64,000 nt of DNA from Lachnospiraceae bacterium (GCA_011959105.1 BLLU01000247.1:1-64000), one strand, 5' to 3'. Counted from the first letter of the stretch, positions 25,822 to 35,436 are shown. The notes: generated by a model from the sequence alone, not told the origin. Numbers and translations: made by a program.

Positions 25822-26927
25822 CAGTCCAGATAATCCTTCAGCTTGCGGCTGCGGCTGGGATGGCGCAGCTTGCGAAGTGCCTTGGCTTCGATCTGCCGGA
25901 TCCTCTCACGCGTCACATTGAACTCCTTGCCCACCTCTTCCAGGGTCCGGGCCCGGCCGTCATCCAATCCAAAACGCAGGCGCAGTACTTTCTGCTCCCG
26001 CTCCGTCAGCGTGCCCAACACCTCTACCAACTGCTCCTTCAGCAGTGTAAAAGCTGCCGCATCCGCCGGCACGGGCACATTGTCATCCTGTATGAAATCT
26101 CCCAGATGGCTGTCCTCCTCCTCGCCGATGGGAGTCTCCAGGGATACCGGCTCCTGGCTGATTTTCATAATCTCCCGCACCCGGTCCACAGGCATGTTCA
26201 TCTCCTCCGCGATCTCCTCGGGGGAAGGCTCCCGCCCCAGCTCCTGCAAAAGCTGGCGGCTCACCCGGATCAGCTTATTGATGGTCTCCACCATGTGCAC
26301 AGGGATACGGATGGTCCTGGCCTGGTCCGCAATGGCCCTGGTGATGGCCTGACGAATCCACCAGGTGGCATAAGTCGAGAATTTGAACCCCTTGCGGTAA
26401 TCAAATTTCTCCACGGCTTTGATCAGTCCCAGATTGCCCTCCTGAATCAGATCCAGAAACAGCATCCCCCTTCCCACATAACGTTTGGCAATGCTGACCA
26501 CCAGACGCAGATTGGCCTCCGCCAGACGCTTTTTTGCCTCCTGGTCGCCCAGTTCCAGCTTTTTCGCCAGTTCAATCTCCTCCTCCGCAGAGAGCAGGGG
26601 CACTTTGCCGATCTCCTTTAAGTACATGCGCACCGGGTCCTCGATGCTGATGCCGTCCGGAATGGACAGATCCAGATTCTCTACATCCAGATCCTCCTCT
26701 GCCAGCAAAATCTCCTCGTCCACATCATCGTCCTCGGTGATGCGCAGTACATCCACATTATTCTGTTCCAGAGTTTCCAGAATCCTGTCAAACTGATCCT
26801 CCTCCAGCGTCATATCCGAGAAAAAATCATTGATCTCCTGATACTCCAATACATTTTTCTTTTTCTTGGCCATCGCTAAGAGATTTTTCATTTTCTCCTC
26901 AAAACGTGCCTGTGTGTTTTCTTCCAT
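25821..26927 (-). CDS. rpoD: Primary RNA polymerase sigma factor
   Basis: 368 residues, the housekeeping sigma-70 (SigA). Region 1.2 starts [19 protein letters not shown], region 2 has [16 protein letters not shown] and [16 protein letters not shown], and region 4 ends [20 protein letters not shown]. Length and order match SigA of Bacillota. It lies in the order dgt, dnaG, rpoD, trmK, the conserved macromolecular-synthesis arrangement. The promoters named elsewhere in this annotation fit its expected recognition sequence (TTGACA/TATAAT). Confidence 0.97.
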   Translation of the reverse strand: MEENTQARFEEKMKNLLAMAKKKKNVLEYQEINDFFSDMTLEEDQFDRILETLEQNNVDVLRITEDDDVDEEILLAEEDLDVENLDLSIPDGISIEDPVRMYLKEIGKVPLLSAEEEIELAKKLELGDQEAKKRLAEANLRLVVSIAKRYVGRGMLFLDLIQEGNLGLIKAVEKFDYRKGFKFSTYATWWIRQAITRAIADQARTIRIPVHMVETINKLIRVSRQLLQELGREPSPEEIAEEMNMPVDRVREIMKISQEPVSLETPIGEEEDSHLGDFIQDDNVPVPADAAAFTLLKEQLVEVLGTLTEREQKVLRLRFGLDDGRARTLEEVGKEFNVTRERIRQIEAKALRKLRHPSRSRKLKDYLD

Positions 26928-26972
26928 CCTTGTGGTTTCCTTTCTGAATTAAAAGTTCCTGCTGTTGTATTG

Positions 26973-27020
26973 GTGTACTGACACGTTCCCATTTCACAGA
27001 AAGTGAATGTGGTAGTACAC
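26973..27020. repeat. Nested inverted repeat between dnaG and rpoD
   Basis: Outer arms GTGTACT / AGTACAC enclose a perfect inner TTCAC / GTGAA pair with a 5-nt loop. It lies in the 104-bp gap between the dnaG stop and rpoD start. It has no T-run, so it is not an ordinary terminator. It could be an RNA processing or attenuating hairpin or an operator. Confidence 0.5.
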
Positions 27021-27031
27021 TAGTATTGACT

Positions 27032-28804
27032 TCATTCCAGTGAAATATGCGTTTTAGCCAGTTCTTCCAGGGCTTTCTTGCCCGCCACCGCCCTGCTGAG
27101 CGCCGTAACATCTGCCCCCAGACCGGCGGTCAAATGTTCATAACTGTTTTTTTTCACTGCGTACAAAATATCATGAAGAGCCTTCTCCCTCTCCTGTCTG
27201 GTCTCCAGCTGGGGCAGATTGGTGTTGAAAATCTCCGCCACCTGGCGCTGCTCCTCCTCGTCCTGGAACATGCTCACTATAGCCGCCGGCTGGTACCGCC
27301 CGTCCTCCAGATCCCTAAACAACCGTTCCGCCACCTGGCGGTACAACTCCTCGGTAAAATCCTCCGCGGCCACATACCGGGCGATCTTGGGATAGAGTGC
27401 CGGGTCGTCCACGATCCAGGTGAGCAGCAGCCTCTGGGTACGCCGGCTGTTCTCCTGGGGCGAATTTTTTTGCCGCACGCCGGACCTGGGCCGCTCAGGA
27501 GGCTTGTCCACGCCTGTCTGCATGGCGTAACTTCCCACCAGCCTGCGCAGGTTCTCGAAACCGATATGGTATTTATCCGCCACGGCTTCCAGATAGTTCT
27601 CCCGCTCCACATCCACGGAAAAACTGCAGAGTTTTTTGGCAATCTCCCTGTAAAACAGGGTCTTGGACTCCGGATCCTTCAGGTCAAAATCTCTCTCCAG
27701 CATACGGATCTCAAAAAAGAAACTGTTCTCCGCCTGGTCTATGCGCTCCTGAAAAGCGTCCCTGCCGTTTTTCTTAATAAATTCATCCGGATCCTTACAG
27801 GGCTGCATATTGATGATCTTTCCGGAAAGCCCGGCTTCCCGCAGGATGCCGATACCCCGCAGGGCTGCTTTGACTCCCGCTCCGTCGCTGTCGTAGGCCA
27901 GCAGCACCTTGTCCGTATAGCGCTTGAGCAGCACCGCCTGCTCCGCCGTAAACGCGGTCCCCAGGGAGGCCACCGCCTGGGTGAACCCCGCCTGATGCAG
28001 AGCAATCACGTCCATATAGCCCTCGCAAAGTATGATGTTGCCGCTTCGGGCAGTCCGGGCAAAATTCAGTCCGTACAGATTCCTGCGCTTGTCAAAAACA
28101 GGAGTTTCCTGAGAATTTAAGTACTTGGGCTCCCCCTCTCCCATAACCCGGCCCCCGAAACCGATCACTCGGTTATGGATGTCCTGAATGGGATACATCA
28201 CCCGGTTCCAGAACGGACTCACCAGGCCGGTCCGCTCATTGTGACTACCCAGCCCTGCCTCTATGATCAGCCTGTCCTCAAATCCTTTCTGCTTCAGATG
28301 CCGGATCAGACCGGCTCCGCTCCTGCCCGTATACCCCAGACCGAATTTGCGCATGGTCTCATCGGATAATTCACGGTCCGCCAGATAGCGATAGCCCACC
28401 TGTCCCTGGGGACTGCGCAGTTGATAATAGAAAAATGTGGCTGCCTCCCTGTTCACGTCCAGAAGCTGCTGCCGGTGATTCTGCCTCTGCTTCTGCTCCT
28501 CATCATACTCCGCCTCCGGCAGGCTGACCCCCGCCCGGGCCGCCAGCATCTTCACGGCCTCCGGGAAAGTATAGTTCTCATAATTCATGACAAAAGTGTA
28601 GACATTGCCCCCCGCGCCGCAGCCAAAGCAGTGATACATCTGCTTGGCCCCGTTCACCGCGAAAGAAGGGGTTTTCTCATTGTGAAAAGGACAACATCCC
28701 CAGTGATTGGCGCCCTTTTTCTGCAGTCGGACATACCCGGAAACCACATCCACAATGTCATTCCGCACCCTGACTTCTTCCACCAGTTCTTCCGGATAAT
28801 ACAT
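27032..28804 (-). CDS. dnaG: DNA primase
   Basis: 590 residues from ATG 28804, after GGAGGATAAAC. An in-frame extension to 28909 is rejected because it overlaps the dgt end and lacks a site. The zinc motif is CCPFHNEKTPSF followed by HCFGCGAGG. The TOPRIM centre has LCEGYMDVIALHQAG and LAYDSDGAGVKAALRG. The C-terminal helicase-binding part is present. It primes Okazaki fragments at the fork. It lies between dgt and rpoD. Confidence 0.97.
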   Translation of the reverse strand: MYYPEELVEEVRVRNDIVDVVSGYVRLQKKGANHWGCCPFHNEKTPSFAVNGAKQMYHCFGCGAGGNVYTFVMNYENYTFPEAVKMLAARAGVSLPEAEYDEEQKQRQNHRQQLLDVNREAATFFYYQLRSPQGQVGYRYLADRELSDETMRKFGLGYTGRSGAGLIRHLKQKGFEDRLIIEAGLGSHNERTGLVSPFWNRVMYPIQDIHNRVIGFGGRVMGEGEPKYLNSQETPVFDKRRNLYGLNFARTARSGNIILCEGYMDVIALHQAGFTQAVASLGTAFTAEQAVLLKRYTDKVLLAYDSDGAGVKAALRGIGILREAGLSGKIINMQPCKDPDEFIKKNGRDAFQERIDQAENSFFFEIRMLERDFDLKDPESKTLFYREIAKKLCSFSVDVERENYLEAVADKYHIGFENLRRLVGSYAMQTGVDKPPERPRSGVRQKNSPQENSRRTQRLLLTWIVDDPALYPKIARYVAAEDFTEELYRQVAERLFRDLEDGRYQPAAIVSMFQDEEEQRQVAEIFNTNLPQLETRQEREKALHDILYAVKKNSYEHLTAGLGADVTALSRAVAGKKALEELAKTHISLE

Positions 28805-28856
28805 GTTTATCCTCCATGCCCGCCTTGGCGGACGTAAAACCTTTCGTTGAAAACTT

Positions 28857-29861
28857 CTATAGGATCCAGGACTTCGGTATGTATAATTCCTCATACTGGG
28901 CAATGGCAAAACGGTCGCTCATGGCCCCTATATAGTCGCAGACCACCTTTTCCCGGTGCTCTCCCTCCGAAATCAGATTCAAATACTCCCCGGGCAGCTT
29001 GTCAATATGTCCCATATAATACTGATACAAAGTCTTGATCAGCGCCTCCGCCTTACCCTCTTCGCCCTTGGCCACCGGATTCAGATAAACCCGTTCAAAC
29101 ATAAAACCCCGCAGTCTCTTCATGGCCTCCGCCACCGGCGGGGACATACATATGTCCGCCTGGCCCACACTGTGGATCACGATATCATGGATAAAATGAT
29201 CCAGCCTCTGGCCGGTGGTGAGACCGATGACTTCCCCGATCTCCCGGGGCACATCAGCCTCGGTCAGGATCCCGCCCCGTATGGCATCGTCCATATCGTG
29301 GTGAATATAGGCGATCTTATCGGACAGCCGCACGATCTTTCCCTCCAGCGTATGGGGCATGCCGCTGGTCTGATGGTTCAGAATCCCGTCCCGCACCTCA
29401 TAGGTCAGATTCAATCCCTGCCCCTTTTTCTCCAGCCTCTCCACGGTACGGACGCTCTGCTGGCTGTGCTCAAATCCAAAGGGACAGACATCGTTCAGCG
29501 CCCTCTCTCCCGCATGCCCGAAGGGTGTATGCCCCAGATCATGACCCAGAGCGATGGCTTCCACCAATTCCTCGTTCAGCTTCAGCGCCTTGGCTATGGT
29601 GCGGGCGTTCTGTGACACTTCCAGCGTATGGGTCAGCCGGGTACGGTAATGATCCCCCTCCGGCGCCAAAAACACCTGGGTCTTGTCTTTCAGCCTGCGG
29701 AAAGACTTACTGTGCAAAATCCTGTCCCGGTCCCTCTGAAAAACAGGACGAATGTCGCACTGCTCCTCCTCCCGCTCCCTGCCCTTGGAATTCATACTCA
29801 GGGTGGCAAAAGGACTGAGATATTCCTTTTCCCAATACTCCAGGCTTTCCCGTATCGTCAT
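28857..29861 (-). CDS. dgt: dGTP triphosphohydrolase (HD domain)
   Basis: 334 residues. The start MTIRESLEYWEKEY at 29861 follows GGGAAAGG at normal distance; the ATG at 29870 is too close to the site. The HD metal motif is spread over RTRLTHTLEVSQ, ALGHDLGHTPFGHAGE and a later IAYIHHDMDDAI. It hydrolyses dGTP to deoxyguanosine and triphosphate, per the family. It is first in the dgt-dnaG-rpoD string, which is common in Lachnospiraceae. Confidence 0.92.
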   Translation of the reverse strand: MTIRESLEYWEKEYLSPFATLSMNSKGREREEEQCDIRPVFQRDRDRILHSKSFRRLKDKTQVFLAPEGDHYRTRLTHTLEVSQNARTIAKALKLNEELVEAIALGHDLGHTPFGHAGERALNDVCPFGFEHSQQSVRTVERLEKKGQGLNLTYEVRDGILNHQTSGMPHTLEGKIVRLSDKIAYIHHDMDDAIRGGILTEADVPREIGEVIGLTTGQRLDHFIHDIVIHSVGQADICMSPPVAEAMKRLRGFMFERVYLNPVAKGEEGKAEALIKTLYQYYMGHIDKLPGEYLNLISEGEHREKVVCDYIGAMSDRFAIAQYEELYIPKSWIL

Positions 29862-29954
29862 CTGCACCATGCCTTTCCCACAGCCCTCCGGCAGGCCGCG
29901 TCCTGTCACAATGGTCTCCTACTTCTTATATTCTGCAATTTTTCCCTAAATCCT

Positions 29955-29997
29955 TTTTCTTTTTTAAAAAAGAATTACCGGCCCTGACAGGACCGGC
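29955..29997 (-). terminator. Terminator of the alpha/beta hydrolase gene
   Basis: Minus-strand hairpin CCGGTCC / GGGCCGG (one G-U) with a 5-nt loop, followed by TAATTCTTTTTT, about 55 bp beyond the hydrolase stop. Confidence 0.82.
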
Positions 29998-30050
29998 ACT
30001 GTTCCCGCATCCGATGCGGTACGCCTGGAAAGATGCTGCATATATAAGAG

Positions 30051-30953
30051 TCATCTGCAAATATCATATATAAAATCCGCGATCAGGTCCATGGCTCCAT
30101 AAGCCGTCTTGAAGGGCGACATCTGGAATACATGCCACATTCCCTTGAAATGTTCGAACTTTACCGAGACATGCTCCTCCAGCAGACGCATATACAGCCG
30201 CCTGGCGTCGCTGTAAAGCACCTCGTTCTCCCCCACCTGAATGTAGGTGGGCGGAAAATCCCTGTGGTCCCCGAACAGCGGGGAGACCAGAGGATTCTCC
30301 AGATCCCGGCCCTGTGTGTACGCCAGTTTCATCCGGTCGATATATTCCGCATTCAGCACCGGATCCACCTCCGCCTTGGTCTGGAAAGACTCGCCTGAAG
30401 AAGTCAGGTCCGTCCAGGGAGACATGAGCACCAGCCCCCTGGGCAGCAGGCGCTTTTGGGCTTTCAGGCTGAGCGTCAGGGCCAGGGCCAGATTGCCCCC
30501 GGCGGAATCCCCCGCCACGATCACTTCCCGGGCCCCGTAGCCCAGCAGCATCAGGTAATCCCACGCCGCCACGGCATCCTCCAGGGCCGCGGGATAAGGA
30601 TGCTCCGGGGCCAGCCTGTAGTCAAAGCACAGCACATCCATAAAGGTGGAGGACGCCAGCTTGGAGGTCAGAGTCCGGGCATATTTGCGGCTTCCTGTGG
30701 AATACCCCCCTCCGTGACAGTACAGCACCACATATTTTTTCATATGAGCACGATTTACGGAGACCCATTCCGCCTCCATCTCCCCGATCTTAAGTTCCTC
30801 GTAATGGATCTCCCTGGTGTTGCCCAGGATCTCCCCGATATGGTTCTGAGACTGCCTGTGTTTCTCAATGTCCGGATTCTCCACCAGTCCATGGGCACGC
30901 CGAACCAACTGCATCATCCGCTGATTACGGTTATTCTCTCTCTTGTCTACCAT
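30051..30953 (-). CDS. Alpha/beta hydrolase, HSL (hormone-sensitive lipase) type
   Basis: 300 residues. The oxyanion motif HGGGYSTGS lies near residue 79, the nucleophile elbow is GDSAGGN, Asp is in EVDPVLNAEY or a later acidic site, and His is in GMWHVFQ. These mark the HSL/bH family of carboxylesterases acting on small esters. No signal peptide is seen. It is the last gene of a minus-strand group with acyltransferase, zinc-ribbon membrane protein and NUDIX, so it may remove an acyl group added by the acyltransferase (inference). A palindromic element lies just upstream. Confidence 0.87.
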   Translation of the reverse strand: MVDKRENNRNQRMMQLVRRAHGLVENPDIEKHRQSQNHIGEILGNTREIHYEELKIGEMEAEWVSVNRAHMKKYVVLYCHGGGYSTGSRKYARTLTSKLASSTFMDVLCFDYRLAPEHPYPAALEDAVAAWDYLMLLGYGAREVIVAGDSAGGNLALALTLSLKAQKRLLPRGLVLMSPWTDLTSSGESFQTKAEVDPVLNAEYIDRMKLAYTQGRDLENPLVSPLFGDHRDFPPTYIQVGENEVLYSDARRLYMRLLEEHVSVKFEHFKGMWHVFQMSPFKTAYGAMDLIADFIYDICR

Positions 30954-30979
30954 TTTTTCCTCCTAATTAGAGATCTTAT

Positions 30980-31044
30980 GATCTCCCAGTCGCTGCGCGA
31001 CGGCACTAAAGGGTGAAGCTCTTTCGCCGCACTCTTGGGAGATC
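30980..31044. repeat. 65-bp element with perfect 9-bp terminal inverted repeats
   Basis: GATCTCCCA at the left end and TGGGAGATC at the right, with an internal hairpin GTCGC / GCGAC. It lies between the hydrolase start and the zinc-ribbon gene stop, in the leader of the hydrolase gene. It looks like a structured leader RNA or a miniature inverted-repeat element. A second copy was not noticed in the window. Confidence 0.6.
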
Positions 31045-31057
31045 GCCGCCCTATCTT

Positions 31058-31762
31058 TTAGAAATGCAGCCTTCGGCGCACTTCATTGCGCAGCCGTCTT
31101 CTGGACAGCACCGTAATCAGCATGGCATCCACACAGACCACCACCGTCAGCACCACAGCCGACCAGCTTAGGGCAATAAGATCTGTCACATACAGGTCAA
31201 TCAAAATCTCCAGGCCCAGACACAGCAGTCCCACCGCACTTACCACATACAGCGCGTTGGTCAGGAAGGAACTGGGAAGATGCCGGATACAGGCTGTAAG
31301 CAGTTCCGCAATCAGGGTCACAAGGATCACAATGGGAAGCCCCAGCCCCCACATCCAGTCCTGGCTGGCAGTGAGAAAACTCAGCATAAAGAGATACAGG
31401 CCCGCCGCCACCCCGTCAAAGAGAAGGGACAGGTAAATGGGCTGCCGGCTGTCAATCACCAATGGGATCATCATAACCCACACCAGAAGGCAGGCACCGA
31501 TGACGGCCAGAGACCATCCTGTTCCGGTAAACACCAGCAGGTTCAACAGGCCGCAGGCCACCGCCGTAGCCCCCAGAATACTGGTGGTAAGTATCCCCAG
31601 ATCCTTGCGGCGAATGGTTTCCACCGCCCCTTTTTCCTCCGGGAAGGGAGATGGCTTTTTCTGCCGTGAGAGTTCTTTGGGATTGATCACCGGCGTATTG
31701 CACAGAGGGCATTCCTCCAGCGCGCCGTCCAGTTCCACCCCGCAATTAACACAATATGACAT
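31058..31762 (-). CDS. Zinc-ribbon multi-pass membrane protein (DUF6320-like)
   Basis: 234 residues from ATG 31762 (AAAGGAC site). The N-terminus MSYCVNCGVELDGALEECPLCNTP is a four-Cys zinc ribbon. After a Pro-rich linker come about six transmembrane helices (about residues 55-215) and a basic tail (SRRRLRNEVRRRLHF). No catalytic motif is seen. It lies between the acyltransferase (59 bp) and the alpha/beta hydrolase, and is likely a membrane partner of that pair. Confidence 0.78.
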   Translation of the reverse strand: MSYCVNCGVELDGALEECPLCNTPVINPKELSRQKKPSPFPEEKGAVETIRRKDLGILTTSILGATAVACGLLNLLVFTGTGWSLAVIGACLLVWVMMIPLVIDSRQPIYLSLLFDGVAAGLYLFMLSFLTASQDWMWGLGLPIVILVTLIAELLTACIRHLPSSFLTNALYVVSAVGLLCLGLEILIDLYVTDLIALSWSAVVLTVVVCVDAMLITVLSRRRLRNEVRRRLHF

Positions 31763-31821
31763 GGCTTTTGTCCTTTCTGAGTCAAAGATCCGCTTATCTC
31801 CTGCCACGGCCCGGCGGGCTG

Positions 31822-33126
31822 TCAGGGCATCTCGCACTGGCTGCGGTTGCTCTCTATTTTCACATGAATGCCGTCCTGCACCAGCCTGCGAAAGAAATAG
31901 CGCTCCACATCTGCCTCGATGATACTGCTGGCAAAATTCACGGTCAGCACATCCCCATAACTGATAATGGCGCAGTTGGTGCGGGATGAAAAAGGCTGAC
32001 CCATATAGATGTCAAAACGTTCTATATAAGGTTTCATGGAGGCGGGTACCTGCAGAGCGCCCATATTGGTAAGCCCCGCGGAAGAGTTCTTATCCTGCAC
32101 CTTGGTGTAGAACTGCCTCACCACGAAATCCTTGATAAACAGCGGCACCACCCGGATCAGTGGATTGCGTTGGGTAGCTGCATTGGTGGTAATATCTCCC
32201 CGCAGCAGCTTCTCATTCAGATAATAGCGCATATAGTGATGTACCTGCTCCACAATCTCCGGAAAGGTATACTCTCCCAACCGGGGGTCCACCCCGGGAT
32301 AGATCATGGTGATAAAATTCCGCAGGGTCCGGGAAGGAAAAAATCGCCGCAGATTCACGGGTATGGCAATTTTAACCGGTCGCTGCCTGCGCCCCTTCTC
32401 CTGCCCCTGCTTCTGCAGCAGGGCATAGATCAGCACAGCGTTGAGGTATTCCGTAACAGTGGCATTATAGCGCTTCGCCACCTGAATGACCTGGCTCACC
32501 GACATGATACCGTCCACGATATTCAGGGTATAAAAAGGCTCCATGGTGCCCCTGACCCGATAGGTTTTCTCCCCCGGCCTGGGCGGACAGACCCTGGCAT
32601 TGGCATAGCGCATATAGGCGTCCTCCAACTCCTCGGGATCCGGCACTCCCTCCACATCAAGCACAAATCCCTCGGGACGGATCCGGGCCTGATATTTCAG
32701 ACGCAGATACTGCGCCGTCACCGTCATCAGCAGGCACATGCCGCCGGTGCCGTCCCCCAGGCTGTGGTGAGCCTCCAGGGCGATCCGCCCCCCATAATAG
32801 TAAAACCGCACCAGATATCTGTTATTTCCCTTAAAATGCATGGGCTGGCAGGGATTCTTCACATCCGGCTGCACAAAGGGGCCGGGGCGGTTGTTTGGCT
32901 CCAGATATCGCCAGAATACGCCCTTGCGTATAGCCGCCTTATATGTGGGAAAGCGGGGCATAACCTGATCCACCGCCTGCTGCAGCACCGCCGGATCAAT
33001 TTCTTCCTTCAATACCACCGATAGCCGGTATACGGAGGAAAAATCCCGCCGCTGGAGGGTGGGATACACAATGGCCGACAGATCCAGCCGATACCAATCT
33101 TCTGTACGCTTTTGTTCCATGGCCAT
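31822..33126 (-). CDS. HHxxxDG acyltransferase (alcohol acetyltransferase/PapA-like)
   Basis: 434 residues. HHSLGDG at 120-126 matches the HHxxxDG active site of condensation-domain acyltransferases. A later DFVVRQFY and FSSRTNCAIISYGDVLTVN fit the second half of that fold. It lacks carrier-protein or adenylation domains, so free-standing transfer of an acyl group from CoA to an alcohol or sugar lipid is likely. Substrates are unknown. The group NUDIX, acyltransferase, zinc-ribbon membrane protein, hydrolase suggests lipid or cell-surface ester metabolism (inference). Start after GGAGGATG. Confidence 0.75.
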   Translation of the reverse strand: MAMEQKRTEDWYRLDLSAIVYPTLQRRDFSSVYRLSVVLKEEIDPAVLQQAVDQVMPRFPTYKAAIRKGVFWRYLEPNNRPGPFVQPDVKNPCQPMHFKGNNRYLVRFYYYGGRIALEAHHSLGDGTGGMCLLMTVTAQYLRLKYQARIRPEGFVLDVEGVPDPEELEDAYMRYANARVCPPRPGEKTYRVRGTMEPFYTLNIVDGIMSVSQVIQVAKRYNATVTEYLNAVLIYALLQKQGQEKGRRQRPVKIAIPVNLRRFFPSRTLRNFITMIYPGVDPRLGEYTFPEIVEQVHHYMRYYLNEKLLRGDITTNAATQRNPLIRVVPLFIKDFVVRQFYTKVQDKNSSAGLTNMGALQVPASMKPYIERFDIYMGQPFSSRTNCAIISYGDVLTVNFASSIIEADVERYFFRRLVQDGIHVKIESNRSQCEMP

Positions 33127-33157
33127 CAGGCATCCTCCTGTTTCCGTTCCGCTTATT

Positions 33158-33787
33158 TCACATTCCCTCCTGTATCTCCTCCGTGAAGGCCAGGGGATCC
33201 TCCTCGCTGCTGTGGATAAAATGCATCAGCATGTAAGCACACATGATGGCCACATTTTCCTCCCGCAGGATGCGCCGGCACTCTTCCCGGTCCGCCAGCA
33301 CGATCTGTATATCCTCCGAGTCCTCCTGGTGGCTGTTGCTGGGAATGCCTTCGCAATAACCATATACGGTGCCGCAGCATTCATCTGTCATACCCACTGT
33401 GGTATAATAGGGTTTGGCATACGCCGCGTCCACCTTTTTGGGGGTGAATTTCAGCCCGGTCTCCTCATAAATCTCCCGGATTCCGGCCTCAAACATATCC
33501 TCCCCTTCCTCCACCAGCCCTGCGGGGAACTCATAAATGTAATCATTGATGGGGTAGCGGAACTGGCGGACCAGCACCACCCTGTCCTTCTTCTCACCGT
33601 AAACAGCATAGATGATTACTCCGTCCGAGCGTTTATCATGGCACAGCGCTTTCAGCTCCTCCTGGTTCCGGGCCCGGGAGGCCACGAAATAAGGCGTGGT
33701 TTCCCCGTCCCGATGCTCGGCCTCAAACTCATAAAGGTTGAGAAATCTGTTGTCCGTCTGTTTTTTTATCTGTTTAACCCTGTTCAT
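33158..33787 (-). CDS. NUDIX hydrolase
   Basis: 209 residues. The NUDIX box GLVEEGEDMFEAGIREIYEE, followed by TGL, fits GX5EX7REUXEEXGU. Flanking features FRYPINDYIYEFPAGL resemble ADP-ribose pyrophosphatases. It therefore probably hydrolyses a nucleoside diphosphate-X compound such as ADP-ribose. It precedes the acyltransferase by 31 bp on the same strand. The C-terminal tail of about 60 residues is longer than in the basic ADP-ribose enzymes. Confidence 0.87.
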   Translation of the reverse strand: MNRVKQIKKQTDNRFLNLYEFEAEHRDGETTPYFVASRARNQEELKALCHDKRSDGVIIYAVYGEKKDRVVLVRQFRYPINDYIYEFPAGLVEEGEDMFEAGIREIYEETGLKFTPKKVDAAYAKPYYTTVGMTDECCGTVYGYCEGIPSNSHQEDSEDIQIVLADREECRRILREENVAIMCAYMLMHFIHSSEEDPLAFTEEIQEGM

Positions 33788-33893
33788 AGGCCTGTTCCTT
33801 CTTCCCGGAAATAATTATTTCCAAAATGATATCCAAAACCACTATCAACATCATACCAGATATTCCCATGAAAAAAAAGTGAAATATTCCTGT

Positions 33894-35210
33894 TCAGCCC
33901 GGATTGTCCATGATTCCCACGAACAGAGGAATCCGGCTCTCCAGGTCCAGAATCATATACACAAAGGGCCTGTCAAAATGCAGTTCCCGGGGACGGGGTT
34001 CCAGCAGGGCGGCGCATTCGTTTACAGCCACCATAGTCACCGCTGCCGCCTCCGTGCCCTTCTCGTCCAACCTAAACACCGCCTTCTGCCGCACCAGGCT
34101 AATATACATCGGATTCCCCTGTATGGTGGTTCCCAGCCCGGAAAGGTCTGCCATCTCCTCTTCAAAGGCCCGGACCAAGCCCATGGCCTGCAGACTTTCG
34201 TTCAATTTCCTGTCAAAACCGACCTCGTACTTAGGCAGACTCAGATTGCACAGTTCCGTGTTCTCACTCTCCAGCAGTTCCGCCAATGCCTCCGGGGTAA
34301 GGCTGCTGTAAAGCTGCCGCACCGAGGTGCCTTCCTCCGGCAGGATTGCCACATAGGCAAAATCCCCTCCCTGATAAGGGAGCAGTACCCCCTCCCCCAG
34401 GCTGCTGTGCAGATACCTCTGATTCTCTTCCATCATGCGCAGGGTGTCCACCTGGATTTGTGTACCATCCTCTCTGGTAAAAGGCAGCTCCATTGTATCC
34501 AATGCGTCAAAAGGAATTTCCCAGTCCCCGTTAAAATAGATGGCGTCCAGCAGTGCCAGCCTTGTCGTTTCGTCCAGGGGATCCTCCAGCATCTTCGGAA
34601 CCAGTCCCTGGGTATTCTCACTGCACCAGGCATTGATCTGCTCCATGGCAGCCTGGCTGGAGAGAATGCCCTGGTAACCTTCCCCCTTGAATATCTCCTC
34701 CGTCTCCTGCACCCACTGTCCATTCGGCGTCAGTTCCTGATCCACCCAGACCGAATTGGCTATATTCAGAACCATTCCCTCCTGCTTCCGGGGATAAAGT
34801 TCCATCAGTTTCCGGGACACTGCCGGCATATTGTCTCCCATTACTTCCTGAAACTCCTGCAAGGTCTCCCCCCTGGCTCCCATAGCCACCATGCCCAGGG
34901 CCAGATAGGCGGAGACCGGAGACAACAGAGGGTTTTCCTTCTCCATGTTCTCCAGCATTAACTCATGGGAAAACTGCCGCAGCATCTCATAGGATCCGTC
35001 ATCCTCCCGATCCCAACCCGAATCTTCGGTCTCACTGCCATCCGGCAGATCAGACAGCCCGGCCATACCTTCTGCCCCCTCTCCGCCGTTCGCTTCCCGA
35101 TCCGCCCTCAACGGCTTTATGCCGCTGGTACTCCACGGCTGACTTCCGCATCCCATCAACATACCGCCGGCCAACATAACCGCCAGCCATTTTGTCCAAT
35201 TTCTTTTCAT
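33894..35210 (-). CDS. Serpin-family lipoprotein
   Basis: 438 residues from ATG 35210 (GGAG site). The signal peptide ends at LMGCG. A Glu/Asp/Gly-rich linker leads to a serpin fold: ENPLLSPVSAYLALGMVAMGARGETLQEFQEVM in two stretches, NIANSVWVDQ, LLDAIYFNGDWEIPF, the hinge EKGTEAAAVT, and FDRPFVYMI before the end. The hinge Gly and small residues predict an inhibitory serpin that swings its loop into the target. Bacterial serpins can block host or bacterial proteases. Here it would be anchored on the outer membrane face. The lead-in overlapping tRNA-Leu is excluded. Confidence 0.92.
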   Translation of the reverse strand: MKRNWTKWLAVMLAGGMLMGCGSQPWSTSGIKPLRADREANGGEGAEGMAGLSDLPDGSETEDSGWDREDDGSYEMLRQFSHELMLENMEKENPLLSPVSAYLALGMVAMGARGETLQEFQEVMGDNMPAVSRKLMELYPRKQEGMVLNIANSVWVDQELTPNGQWVQETEEIFKGEGYQGILSSQAAMEQINAWCSENTQGLVPKMLEDPLDETTRLALLDAIYFNGDWEIPFDALDTMELPFTREDGTQIQVDTLRMMEENQRYLHSSLGEGVLLPYQGGDFAYVAILPEEGTSVRQLYSSLTPEALAELLESENTELCNLSLPKYEVGFDRKLNESLQAMGLVRAFEEEMADLSGLGTTIQGNPMYISLVRQKAVFRLDEKGTEAAAVTMVAVNECAALLEPRPRELHFDRPFVYMILDLESRIPLFVGIMDNPG

Positions 35211-35311
35211 ACCCTGCTCCTTTCTGTTTACTGCCGGCCAAGCCTGCAAAACCATTCCGGCTTGCCTCTGCCCATATAGACAGCAATATGCAGAAAAAGT
35301 TACAGGTAAAC

Positions 35312-35339
35312 AAAAAAGAAGAAATCCGAAGATTTCCTC
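35312..35339 (-). terminator. Terminator of tRNA-Leu
   Basis: Minus-strand hairpin GAGGAAATC / GATTTCTTC (one G-U) with a TTCG loop, followed by TTTTTTGTTT. Confidence 0.82.
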
Positions 35340-35355
35340 TTTCCTATTTTTATGA

Positions 35356-35436
35356 TGCGGATAACAGGACTTGAACCTGCACGTCGGGGACACCAGAACC
35401 TAAATCTGGCGCGTCTGCCAATTCCGCCATATCCGC
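35356..35436 (-). tRNA. tRNA-Leu(UAG)
   Basis: Complete class II tRNA. The acceptor begins GCGGATA, the D-arm contains TTGGCAGACGC, and the anticodon loop TTTAGGT lies in a CCAGA/TCTGG stem, so the anticodon is UAG. There is an extra arm, and the T-arm has GGTTCAAGTCC. No CCA is encoded. Confidence 0.96.

Noticed and set aside
35211..35393. N-terminal extension of the serpin gene across tRNA-Leu
   Set aside because: The lipoprotein signal begins at 35210 after a good site; the extension crosses a tRNA.
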